A stretch of DNA of 64,000 bases from Clostridium sp. K13 (lineage in GTDB: Bacteria > Bacillota > Clostridia > Clostridiales > Clostridiaceae), in NCBI RefSeq assembly GCF_019734195.1, contig NZ_JAASHM010000016.1:18455-82454 (forward strand), given 5' to 3'. The notes beneath the pieces were generated by a model, which worked only from the letters and a program-made list of their open reading frames with translations, had not been told where the DNA came from and did not search any database. The translations under genes and the position numbers were made by a program. Below, in pieces: positions 30,950 to 39,828 of this stretch (position 1 is the first letter of the stretch; each line of letters begins with the position of its first letter).

Positions 30950-31032
30950 ATTATTTAACATTTTTTTAATTATGAACTTTCTTATATTTTATTAGTATTT
31001 TTTTATTAAATTAAATTTTTTTTAAAACCAAT

Positions 31033-32064
31033 TTATTTAACCATAAAGGTTTTAAATAACATAAGCTCCATCTCCATTTGCTTTTCTGAAGCTGAAGATT
31101 TTAATTTTAATTCAGTATCCACACAAATTCTAATAAGCTCACTTAACTGCTTTACATTAAATTTAGATGCTTGATTTGCTAGTTTTTCACAAACAAATTG
31201 AGGTAATCTATATTTAGACATAAAAAAGTCTATTTTTTTTCCCTTTAATAAATATACCTTAATTTCATATAATCTTTTAAAATGATTCTCTATAGATGAT
31301 ACTATTAGCATATGCTGATCCGCTTTAAATAACAATTCATCTAATAAATCTAAAGCCTTTTCAACCTTTCTTACAGAAATATATTCTACAAGATCAAATA
31401 TATCATCTTCACTCTTATTTTGAATTAATTTATCAATATCTTCCTTAGTTATTTCTCTTCCAAGTGCATAACAATCCAATTTATCAACTTCTCTTTTTAT
31501 AATATCAAAATTATTTTGAACCTTATCTGCAAAATATCTAAGTTGTATCTTTCCAATTGTTCTTCCTTTTTCTTTAAATAAATCATCTACTTTTTTATAA
31601 TATCTATCTTTTTTAAGCTTATCACAATGAACTACTTTAACATACTTATCAAGTGTAGTTAGCTTTTTATTTTTCTTAGGTGTATCTCTCTTATCATTAA
31701 ATAAATAATACATAATAAGAACTGTATGTGATGGCAAATCCTTTATATATTTTGAAATCTCGCTATAAGTTTTAACTCCATCTTTATCTGGCTTTTCTTT
31801 TAAAAAATTAGCTCTATATACTAAAACAACTTTTTTTTCTCCAAAGAAGGGCATTGTTTCACATGCATTTTCAATTTCTTCAAATGTAGTTGTTAATCCA
31901 TCTAACTTTATAAGATTTAAATCTAAAAAATCTTTTTCAACAACCTTATTTATAATAGCTTCAACACTTATTTTTATAAGCTCCTCATCTAATCCACAAA
32001 ATATATATCCATTTGATATATCATTTTTTTTAATTTCCGTTTCTAGCACATCTATGTTAATCAA
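31033..32064 (-). CDS. holA: DNA polymerase III delta subunit
   Basis: Clamp-loader subunit that opens the beta sliding clamp. The 343 aa hold a degenerate AAA+ core (MPFFGEKKVVLVYRANFL near 92) and a C-terminal collar (LIRICVDTELKLKSSASEKQ). I prefer TTG 32064 (MINIDVLETEI) because AGGAG sits 10 bases upstream; GTG 32076 would abut that site. It lies 18 bp after comEC (6 bp if GTG is used), and holA-rpsT are convergent neighbours as in Bacillus. Confidence 0.92.
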   Translation of the reverse strand: MINIDVLETEIKKNDISNGYIFCGLDEELIKISVEAIINKVVEKDFLDLNLIKLDGLTTTFEEIENACETMPFFGEKKVVLVYRANFLKEKPDKDGVKTYSEISKYIKDLPSHTVLIMYYLFNDKRDTPKKNKKLTTLDKYVKVVHCDKLKKDRYYKKVDDLFKEKGRTIGKIQLRYFADKVQNNFDIIKREVDKLDCYALGREITKEDIDKLIQNKSEDDIFDLVEYISVRKVEKALDLLDELLFKADQHMLIVSSIENHFKRLYEIKVYLLKGKKIDFFMSKYRLPQFVCEKLANQASKFNVKQLSELIRICVDTELKLKSSASEKQMEMELMLFKTFMVK

Positions 32065-32082
32065 TCTATACTGCACTCCTAA

Positions 32083-33777
32083 CTAATAGTTTATTATATT
32101 ATCATTAAATACGATAACTTCTTTTATATCACCTTTTCTGAAATCTATTATATCATACTCATTATCAATTTTTTCATAATTTACAAACAGTAAATACTGA
32201 TTATTGGCTGTTTGTAAGATATAATTTTGACCTTCTTTTTTTAATTTTACTTCTGCTCCAATATTAATTTCATTAATCTCATCTATTAAGTTATTTGATA
32301 ATGTAATATTCATAATCTTTTCTTTATCAATTACGTCTTTCGTTTGAATAATAAACTTCTCTCCTCTATAACTTATAAAAAGAGCACCTTCATTATAATA
32401 TCTTATCTTAGGAAATGGTGAATACACTAAAATTATTATATACATCCCAATAATCAATGGATAATATATAAATTGCTTAAATCCCTTTTTATAAAAATAA
32501 TATGTTGTTAATAAAGCTATATAAAAATATGCCACAGTATAATGAAAATATATTAAATCAAATGCCATATATTCTATCTTATACATAATAATATCTATAT
32601 ACTTAATAATATAATGACATAAATACATAATATAATTAAATACCCCTGTCATATCTACTATAAATATTAATACATTTCCTAAAACCACTAAAATATTTAT
32701 AAACGGAATTATTATAATATTTCCAATTATAAAATTTAAGGATATTTCATTAAAATATAAAATTATTATAGGTAAAGTAAGCACTTGAGCGCTTATTGAA
32801 ATTGCTATAGTGCTTCTTATAAGATTCGGAAATCTATATAACTTTTTATTTAAATTTTTATTAAATAAAATTATTCCTAGTGTAGCTAAAAAGGATAAAA
32901 CAAATCCTAGGTTATAAATATAATAAGGTTTCATTAGCAATAACACTATTCCTGCTAATGACAAGGCCGCTAATGGATTATAATTACGTTTCACTACATT
33001 CCCTAGGTTTAATATAACTATCATTATATAAGCTCTTACAGCGGGTGCTGAGGCCCCTGAGAACATAACATATATTAATGCTACAATTAAGCTTAATTTA
33101 CTTCCTAATAATAATTTTAATACACTATATATTAAAACTAAATGTAATCCTGAAATAGAAATAGCATGGGATATCCCTAGACTACTCATCAACTCTCTAT
33201 GATCCTTATCTAGATCATTTTTATAGCCAAATGATACTGATGTAATTAATGCTGCTTTTCTTTTCCCTAGCTTATTTTCTATCCTTTCATATATGTACCT
33301 TCTTCTTTTATAAAGTTTATCAATAAAATCTGATTTTAAAACTCTATACTCTTCTATTTTATAATCTCCAATTATCCCTTTAGTTTTATTATGATTTTCA
33401 CTAAACTTACCTTTAACTATTAACTTATTTCCAACTTCTAGATTTGAATCTACATTAGATAAATTAACTATTCTTCCTTTAACATCACCTTTTCCATAAT
33501 AATTATTCACTTCAATTATTCTTAACTCTTCAAATCCATTAGGAATATATCTATAAAAACATATATTATTATTTAAAGCTACAATAAAAAATAACATTAA
33601 TATTAAGGTTATATATTTTCCTTTAAAATATAATAAAAAAGCAAAAAAACTACAGACATAAAAAATTGCCAGTAGTTTATTTTTGCTATATAGTTCATAT
33701 ATAAAAGAAGATAATATAAATATAATAAAAATATATATTAATGGATTATTAAAACTTTTATCACTTCTAACATTCAC
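32083..33777 (-). CDS. comEC: ComEC/Rec2 family DNA-uptake channel lacking the C-terminal nuclease-like domain
   Basis: Integral membrane channel for single-stranded DNA in natural transformation. The 564 aa include an N-terminal soluble OB-like segment (about 75-165), then the Competence domain with about 8 TM helices and the signature LGISHAISISGLHLVLIYSV (about 203). Full-length ComEC is about 750-800 aa with a metallo-beta-lactamase domain; here only about 100 residues follow the last TM and no HxHxDH motif is present. The start is GTG with GAGGTG upstream. Confidence 0.85.
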   Translation of the reverse strand: MNVRSDKSFNNPLIYIFIIFILSSFIYELYSKNKLLAIFYVCSFFAFLLYFKGKYITLILMLFFIVALNNNICFYRYIPNGFEELRIIEVNNYYGKGDVKGRIVNLSNVDSNLEVGNKLIVKGKFSENHNKTKGIIGDYKIEEYRVLKSDFIDKLYKRRRYIYERIENKLGKRKAALITSVSFGYKNDLDKDHRELMSSLGISHAISISGLHLVLIYSVLKLLLGSKLSLIVALIYVMFSGASAPAVRAYIMIVILNLGNVVKRNYNPLAALSLAGIVLLLMKPYYIYNLGFVLSFLATLGIILFNKNLNKKLYRFPNLIRSTIAISISAQVLTLPIIILYFNEISLNFIIGNIIIIPFINILVVLGNVLIFIVDMTGVFNYIMYLCHYIIKYIDIIMYKIEYMAFDLIYFHYTVAYFYIALLTTYYFYKKGFKQFIYYPLIIGMYIIILVYSPFPKIRYYNEGALFISYRGEKFIIQTKDVIDKEKIMNITLSNNLIDEINEINIGAEVKLKKEGQNYILQTANNQYLLFVNYEKIDNEYDIIDFRKGDIKEVIVFNDNIINY

Positions 33778-33838
33778 CTAGGCAACACCTCATTAAATAA
33801 GTTTTGCCAATTTTATATTATATAAATCATATTCTAAT

Positions 33839-34908
33839 TTAAATATGATTTATTATTTTTTTTATAAAAGCAGTAATTTTAATACTTGAATTTACACTAG
33901 GAACTTTAAATCTAATATCCATAGTATTGATACTACTACTCTTACGAACAACTTCATAATTAATATTAGAACCATTTACAGCTACTCTAATATTGCTCAT
34001 TACATCAAGTTGTGATAATCCTACTGTAATATACTTTACACCATCTATATCTTCAATATATGATGTACTATTAACTGCAGCTCTAGCAGCTGTATATCCT
34101 ATAGCACTATCAGTTATAATTTCATTTTTTACTTTATATACAGTTGAATTTTCATTTTCTGAAACACTTGGTGTTTGTGTTTCTTCCTTATCAGTAGATT
34201 CTGTTGGCCCTTGTTGCCCTCCATTACCACCATTATTGTTATTTGGCTTTTGAACGTTCTCACCTTAAGTATATAATTTTAAAGTATCAGCCTTAAGTTT
34301 AACTCTAAACTCAACATCCATAGTTCCTAAAACCTTAGTATTTACTATTGTGTTATCACTTAAAGAACCTATTTCAAATCTAATATAAAAATTTTCTCCA
34401 CTTTCATCAACTACATCAAAGTTAGTTGCAGTTCCATTAACTTCAATAATATGATTTGCCATCATTGATTTCCCTGTAAACTTTAATGTTAAATAAATTT
34501 TTTCATCTTTATACTCTACATCACTAATAGATTCTAAGTATTTTCTAGCTAATGATTCTTCATATTTATTTATATGTAAAGCATCATTTTCTATAGTATA
34601 TTTACCATCATTAACTATTTCTTCATTACCTGTATTATTATCCTCTCCTGGAGTTGTTGTTGGCGGAACTTCTTCTGGTGTTTCTTCTGGAGGAGTTGGA
34701 TTATTATCAGAACTTCCTCCTGATATAGTTGGTATTTCTGTAGTATCAAACTTCACTCTAAAAGAAACATTCATTTTAACAAAGCCTAAATTTATAGTTG
34801 TTGAAACTTCTAATTAATATTTGTTATAGTTTCTGCCTCAACATTTACTGGGATATATCCAATAATACTACTAGATGCTATAATTAATGATAGTAAACTT
34901 CTTTTCAT
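33839..34908 (-). pseudogene. Decayed multi-NEAT heme-binding surface protein
   Basis: Read from 34908: a signal peptide (MKRSLLSLIIASSSIIGY, cleavage near VEA), then TAG at 34812-34810. One frame over, the reading resumes with the tail of a NEAT domain (KMNVSFRVKFDTTEIP), a Pro/Thr linker and a full NEAT domain (ORF 34265-34774; end strand MDVEFRVKLK). An in-frame TAA at 34267-34265 follows, and the same frame goes on for 141 codons with another linker and a third, weaker NEAT domain (YKVKNEIITDSAIGYTAARA ... MDIRFKV) to 33839. NEAT domains bind heme at the cell surface. The gene thus shows a missing first domain, a frameshift and a nonsense codon. Confidence 0.82.
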
Positions 34909-34939
34909 CTATATCTTCCATCTTGCTTCCTTTGTTATG

Positions 34940-35260
34940 TTAAAAAATCATTATAGTAGTAAATAAATATACAAAAAATAATATAGTGAAAACTATATGC
35001 ACTTTTCTATATAACTTTGGATTTTTATTAATCAAATACCCACTTAATCCTATTAAAATCATTATAATAGTGAACCCTATATATTTAATAAAATCTACTT
35101 GTCCAATTCTTTCAATAAGGGCTAAAATCATGGCTACTATTGATATTCCCCCAATTATAATATGTGCCTTTAAATATTTCTTCTTTTTCATTTTAAAAGC
35201 TTTTGGAACATAATATAAAATTAATGCTACCATAAAAAGTGTTGACGATATTCTTTCCAT
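34940..35260 (-). CDS. Small four-helix membrane protein
   Basis: 106 aa with four predicted TM helices and a basic loop KMKKKKYLKAH. One His sits at the start of helix 2 (KAHIIIGG) and one at the start of helix 4 (KVHIVFTILFF), a spacing reminiscent of b-type heme-binding four-helix proteins. That is an inference only. It lies in the Fur-box unit ygbA-like, ybaN, this gene, NEAT pseudogene, so a role in iron or heme handling is plausible. Confidence 0.65.
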   Translation of the reverse strand: MERISSTLFMVALILYYVPKAFKMKKKKYLKAHIIIGGISIVAMILALIERIGQVDFIKYIGFTIIMILIGLSGYLINKNPKLYRKVHIVFTILFFVYLFTTIMIF

Positions 35261-35300
35261 AATACTTTACCTTTTCCTTTGTAAAACTCTATTTATATTT

Positions 35301-35729
35301 TTATGCTAAATTCATTTTAGATCTTGCTCTTTTTGCATTAAGTTCAGCTTTTTCTTCTGCAGAAATTGTTTTTATTCTAAAAATAAAATAATAGAACTTA
35401 AATACCATTAATAGTATAATTATTATTCTCATAGCAAGTACATCTACCAATATTAGCGGAAATGCTAACATAGTATCTGCAAATGCTAATAAACATACCT
35501 TTTGCTTTAATGTCATTGCTCTTTCCTGCACAAAATTCTCCAAATGTTCTTTGTAAATTTTTGTATTTGTAAACCAATTATTAAATCTATCTGATCCTTT
35601 AGCAAAACATACTGATGCTAATAATAAAAATGGTGTTGTTGGTAATATAGGCAATACTACTCCTATAGCTCCTAATGCAAAAGCTATTAATCCAATAGTT
35701 ATATATATACACTTCTTTATTTTATTCAT
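35301..35729 (-). CDS. YbaN/DUF454 inner-membrane protein
   Basis: 142 aa with the family signature LGAIGVVLPILPTTPFLLLA (about 18-37), FNNWFTNTKIYKEHLENF and two C-terminal TM helices. Function is unknown; the family often occurs near iron and heme genes. SD AAGGGAG precedes the ATG. It is the second gene behind the perfect Fur box at 36114. Confidence 0.85.
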   Translation of the reverse strand: MNKIKKCIYITIGLIAFALGAIGVVLPILPTTPFLLLASVCFAKGSDRFNNWFTNTKIYKEHLENFVQERAMTLKQKVCLLAFADTMLAFPLILVDVLAMRIIIILLMVFKFYYFIFRIKTISAEEKAELNAKRARSKMNLA

Positions 35730-35782
35730 ACTTACATCTCCCTTAATTAAAATATATCTCCCTAATAAGTTTTAAAGCCATT

Positions 35783-36082
35783 TTATTTATTTAATGCATG
35801 TCTAACTAATTCAATTGGATTATAAATCATTAATCTTGGTCCTGAAAACTTCATTACTTCCTTTACCTTTTCTTTCATATCCTTTTTATAACAATGTATT
35901 GGACATCTTGAACAAGTAGATTTATTCTCACCAAACTTACAAAAACTTAATCTTTTATGTGCATACTCTAATAATTCTTTACATTCATCACATAATTCAC
36001 CTTTTTTATTTCCATGTTTCTTTTGACAATAAATATCTATCATTAATGTAATAGTCTTTTTTTCTCTTTCAATTCTTCCCAT
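35783..36082 (-). CDS. YgbA_NO (nitrous-oxide-stimulated promoter) family protein
   Basis: Small 99-aa Cys-rich protein matching the YgbA family: IYCQKKHG, LCDECKELLEYAHKRLSFC and CSRCPIHCYKKDMKEKVKEV. The Cys pairs suggest a metal or Fe-S site. The E. coli homologue responds to nitrosative stress. Here the first feature upstream is a perfect Fur box 32 bp before the ATG, so iron limitation should induce it. It begins the four-gene unit that ends in the NEAT pseudogene. Confidence 0.85.
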   Translation of the reverse strand: MGRIEREKKTITLMIDIYCQKKHGNKKGELCDECKELLEYAHKRLSFCKFGENKSTCSRCPIHCYKKDMKEKVKEVMKFSGPRLMIYNPIELVRHALNK

Positions 36083-36113
36083 ATCTAAATAACTCCCACC
36101 TTAAGTTTATTAA

Positions 36114-36128
36114 TGATAATCATTATCA
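36114..36128. promoter_or_regulatory. Perfect Fur box before the YgbA/YbaN/NEAT unit
   Basis: TGATAATCATTATCA is an exact 7-1-7 inverted repeat, the core Fur recognition site. It is 32 bp upstream of the YgbA-like gene. Confidence 0.9.
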
Positions 36129-36142
36129 ATAATTATTATTAA

Positions 36143-36171
36143 TTAAGAGGATTTCTACATTAATCCTCTTA
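36143..36171 (-). terminator. Terminator after the CydC-like gene
   Basis: Stem TTAAGAGGATT / AATCCTCTTAA with a 7-9 base loop. It separates the ABC-exporter transcript from the Fur-controlled unit. Confidence 0.65.
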
Positions 36172-36183
36172 ATTACCTTTCTT

Positions 36184-37854
36184 TTATACTTCTACTATTT
36201 TACTTCTTTCTAATTTGTAAGTTTTATTACAAACAGCTGTAGTTGATTTTCTGTGAGATATTAAAACTATTGTCTTATCTTCACAGTTTTCCTTAATTGA
36301 TTTTAATATTTCACCTTCATTTAAAGTATCTAAATTACTTGTTGGCTCATCTAATATTAAAATATCACCTTTACTTAAGAATGCTCTAGCAAGTCCTATT
36401 CTTTGCTTTTCACCTGAAGAAAGGTTCCCTCCAAGTTCTCCAACCTTAGTTTCATATCCTTTAGGTAAAGTTTCTATAAATTCATGAATAGATGCCATTT
36501 TAGCAGCTTCTATTACTTCATTTTTGCTTGCTTTAGAATTACCTATTCTTATATTATCCATTATACTTTCATTAAACAGATATGTTTCTTGACTAACTAA
36601 AGTTTGGCTACCTCTAAGTGAAACAGTATTAACTTCCTTAATATTTTTATTATCAAGGTTTATTTTTCCTTCATTAACATCCCAAAATCTCATCATTAGT
36701 TTAACAAATGTACTTTTACCAATTCCACTTTCACCAATAAGAGCAACCTTATCCCCTCTTTTTATGTGAACTGATGTATTATCAAAGATTTTTTCTTTTC
36801 TATTTGGATAAGAGAATGTTACATTATCATATGCTATTGACTCTCCATTTACCTCATGTCCTTCTAGTACTTCTTCAACATGTGGTTCTTCGTCAATTAA
36901 ATCAAATAATCTTTCTGCACAAGCAAAAGTTTGTAATAATGTATTTGAAAGATTACTTAATGCAACAACTGGACCAAATGATGATGCAATTACTACTATT
37001 CCAACAAGCATCCAAGTGAATGAAATATCGCCCATTGAATATTGATAGAATCCTACTCCAACAAAAGTTAATATAGCAATCATAATTGTTAAATCTGTAA
37101 TAGCTCTTATTATACCCTCATGTTCTTTAATCTTATCAAGGCTTTTATTTATTCTATGTGATTTTGAATTAATTTCATTTACTCTTTCATTACCTGATTT
37201 AAATAATAATACTTCCTTTAGTCCCCTTAAAGAATCAAGTATATAGTTATTACATTCACCAAACATATTTCTATACTCAACACCAGCTGCTTTTCCTAAA
37301 CCTGAAGAAGCATAAGGTATTACAAATCCAACTATTAAGAAAAATATTACTGATAAAATTCCAAACCATGGATTTATTATAAATAAAATTATTGAAATTA
37401 TAGTATTTGTTATTATTGCAATTGATATTGGCGCTATCGTATGAGCATAAAATACTTCTAAAAGCTCAATATCAGAAGTTATTAAAGAAATAAGATTCCC
37501 TTTTTCTTGTCCTTCTAATTTAGCTGGTGCTAACTTTCTTAATTTTCCAAATATCTTATCTCTTAATATATAAAGAATTTTAAATGCAATATAATGACCT
37601 GATAATTGCTCTGCATATCTTAAAAATCCTCTTAAAAGTGCACTAACTGCCATAACTATCATAGCCCCAGTAAAACTAATAAATGTAATATCACCTATTG
37701 CTGCACCAATTGCTATTGCACCAAAACTTGCTATTGCTATAGCTGCTAAAAATCCTATAACCCCCATGCTTATAGTTATTGCCATAATTGGTGCTAAAGG
37801 TTTCAATTCAACTATTAATCTCTTCATTATTTGGAAGCCTGATCTTCTTTTCAT
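36184..37854 (-). CDS. ABC exporter, CydC-like fused permease/ATPase
   Basis: 556 aa: a six-helix type-1 exporter TM domain (about 15-310) and an ATPase domain with Walker A GESGIGKST (about 374), signature LSSGEKQRIGLARAF (about 476) and Walker B ILILDEPTS. It pairs as a heterodimer with the product of 37856-39655 (1 bp apart). The pair resembles CydDC, which exports cysteine/glutathione and binds heme, but cydAB is not in the window. The iron-regulated setting suggests heme or thiol transport; the substrate is inferred. Confidence 0.82.
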   Translation of the reverse strand: MKRRSGFQIMKRLIVELKPLAPIMAITISMGVIGFLAAIAIASFGAIAIGAAIGDITFISFTGAMIVMAVSALLRGFLRYAEQLSGHYIAFKILYILRDKIFGKLRKLAPAKLEGQEKGNLISLITSDIELLEVFYAHTIAPISIAIITNTIISIILFIINPWFGILSVIFFLIVGFVIPYASSGLGKAAGVEYRNMFGECNNYILDSLRGLKEVLLFKSGNERVNEINSKSHRINKSLDKIKEHEGIIRAITDLTIMIAILTFVGVGFYQYSMGDISFTWMLVGIVVIASSFGPVVALSNLSNTLLQTFACAERLFDLIDEEPHVEEVLEGHEVNGESIAYDNVTFSYPNRKEKIFDNTSVHIKRGDKVALIGESGIGKSTFVKLMMRFWDVNEGKINLDNKNIKEVNTVSLRGSQTLVSQETYLFNESIMDNIRIGNSKASKNEVIEAAKMASIHEFIETLPKGYETKVGELGGNLSSGEKQRIGLARAFLSKGDILILDEPTSNLDTLNEGEILKSIKENCEDKTIVLISHRKSTTAVCNKTYKLERSKIVEV

Positions 37855-37855
37855 A

Positions 37856-39655
37856 TTAGCAAACCTCCCTAATCATTTCTAATTCATTTTGTTTATTAAC
37901 CATATTGTAATAATGACTTTCTTTATTCATTAACTCTTCATGAGTTCCACTTTCAACTAAAAGTCCTTTATTCATAACGTAAATATTTTTAGCATCTTTT
38001 ACATTAGCTAATCTATGAGATATTACTAATATAGTCTTATCTTTTGAAAGCTCATAAATAGCTTCCCAAATACTTTCTTCACTTTCTACATCTATATTAG
38101 AAGTAGCTTCATCAAATATTATCATTGGTCTATCAGCTAAAATAACCCTAGCTAATGCTAACCTTTGTTTTTGTCCACCTGATAATGCACTACCTGCTTG
38201 ACCAACATCTGTTAATAGTCCATCTTTTAATCCCTTAACAAAGTCATATAATCTTGCTGTCTTTAAGGCACTATTTATTTCTTCTTCTGTAGCATCCTTC
38301 TTAGCCATTAATAGATTATCTAAAATTGTTCCATTAAATATATAACTATTAGTAGAAACTAAAGCTATATTTCCATATATATTATCTAATGATATATTTT
38401 CTATATTTACATCATTAACTTTTATTTCTCCATTAGTCACTTCATGATTATTCAATATAAGTGATGCAACTGTACTCTTACCTGAACCACTTTCCCCTAC
38501 TATTGCAACTAATCCCCCTGGAGTAAGATCCATATTTATATTCTTTAATACTTGTCTTTCTCCATCATAACTAAAATCTACATTGTTTAATTTAACTCTT
38601 ACATCATCAAATTTAACTTCTTCCTTAGTTATAACCTCTTTTTGCTTTTCTTCTGCATCTAAAATACTAAACATTCTATCACTTGCAGCCATACCATTCA
38701 TAGCAATATGGAAGTAAGATCCTAAAAGTCTTAGTGGTATAAAGAATTCAGATGAAAGTAATATTATTATAAGTAAGCTTCCTACTGGAATCTGTCCATT
38801 TTTAAATTGAATTAATGCAACTATTGTTCCTGCCGCTGCTCCACCAAAAGCTACTAAATCCATTATTGTTATAGAGTTAAGCTGCATGCTTAAAACCTTC
38901 ATTGTTATTTTTCTAAACTTTTCAGCTTCAACATTCATTTTTTCATGTCTTTCTTCATCGATATTAAATACCTTTAAAGTAGTTAATCCTTGAAGATTTT
39001 CTAGGAATGTTCCACCTAAATCTGCATAAGAACTCCAATAATCTTTTAATATTCTTTTTGCAATTTTCATTATTGCAATTATTGATACTGGTATAAGTGG
39101 TACACATAGTATAAATACTAAAGCTGCTTTAAATGATATAAAGCTCATAAATATAAATAATGTTACTGGAACTAAAAGTGCATAGAAAAATTGAGATAAG
39201 TATTTACCAAAATAAATTTCTAACTGTTCTATTCCTTCAACTGATACCTGAACTACTGCAGATGTGCTTTCAACATTAGTATAGCCTGTTCCTAATTTTA
39301 ATAATTTCTTATAAATAAGTTCTCTTAACGTTACTCTTGCATTTGCTGATGCTGAATTTGAAAACTTAGCATATAAAATATTGCATGAATATCTTGTAGC
39401 TAGTAAAATTGCTATAATTATAATTCCTGATAATAATGAAACACTACCCCACACCTTAAAATTCATCATAGCTTCTATTACATTATTTCCATCAAGGTTC
39501 AATCTTTCACCAATATAAATTCTATTAATAAATTGGCCAATTAGTATTATAGTAACTATATTACATAAAACTGAAATCCAATTAACCAATATAGTTAATG
39601 CTATATATTTTTTTGAATCTTTACATAGGTTTATTAACCTTTTATTTATCATCAT
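37856..39655 (-). CDS. ABC exporter, CydD-like fused permease/ATPase
   Basis: 599 aa from ATG 39655, chosen because AAAGGAGGG lies 9 bases upstream; the longer frame to 39688 would start inside a 27-bp inverted repeat. The TM domain spans about 15-320. The ATPase domain has GESGSGKST (about 378), LSGGQKQRLALARVI and MIIFDEATSNID. First gene of the two-gene exporter operon. Its promoter overlaps a Fur-like site. Confidence 0.82.
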   Translation of the reverse strand: MMINKRLINLCKDSKKYIALTILVNWISVLCNIVTIILIGQFINRIYIGERLNLDGNNVIEAMMNFKVWGSVSLLSGIIIIAILLATRYSCNILYAKFSNSASANARVTLRELIYKKLLKLGTGYTNVESTSAVVQVSVEGIEQLEIYFGKYLSQFFYALLVPVTLFIFMSFISFKAALVFILCVPLIPVSIIAIMKIAKRILKDYWSSYADLGGTFLENLQGLTTLKVFNIDEERHEKMNVEAEKFRKITMKVLSMQLNSITIMDLVAFGGAAAGTIVALIQFKNGQIPVGSLLIIILLSSEFFIPLRLLGSYFHIAMNGMAASDRMFSILDAEEKQKEVITKEEVKFDDVRVKLNNVDFSYDGERQVLKNINMDLTPGGLVAIVGESGSGKSTVASLILNNHEVTNGEIKVNDVNIENISLDNIYGNIALVSTNSYIFNGTILDNLLMAKKDATEEEINSALKTARLYDFVKGLKDGLLTDVGQAGSALSGGQKQRLALARVILADRPMIIFDEATSNIDVESEESIWEAIYELSKDKTILVISHRLANVKDAKNIYVMNKGLLVESGTHEELMNKESHYYNMVNKQNELEMIREVC

Positions 39656-39683
39656 AATATAAAACCCTCCTTTGATTAATTTA

Positions 39684-39710
39684 ATCATTTGAAACTCTAT
39701 TTCAAATGAT
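39684..39710. promoter_or_regulatory. 27-bp perfect inverted repeat in the CydDC-like leader
   Basis: Arms ATCATTTGAAA / TTTCAAATGAT with a 5-base spacer, between the -10 box and the ribosome site. The shape fits a TetR- or MarR-type operator; the binding protein is not in the window. Confidence 0.6.
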
Positions 39711-39729
39711 ATTAATTATTACCTAATAT

Positions 39730-39758
39730 AATATACCCTAGTTGATAATTATTTTCAA
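39730..39758 (-). promoter_or_regulatory. Promoter of the CydDC-like operon with overlapping Fur-like site
   Basis: Minus strand -35 TTGAAA, 17-base spacer, -10 TATATT. The sequence TTGAAAATAATTATCAA (39742-39758), a near match to the Fur core, covers the -35 box. Confidence 0.68.
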
Positions 39759-39828
39759 TACTTTAATTAATATTTTTTCAGTTTTTGTATTATAATTAAC
39801 TTATAGTACATATTTTAGGAGCAATAAA

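Noticed and set aside
33993..34253. 86-codon plus-strand frame opposite the NEAT pseudogene
   Set aside because: The minus strand reads as a NEAT domain, so this frame is a shadow.
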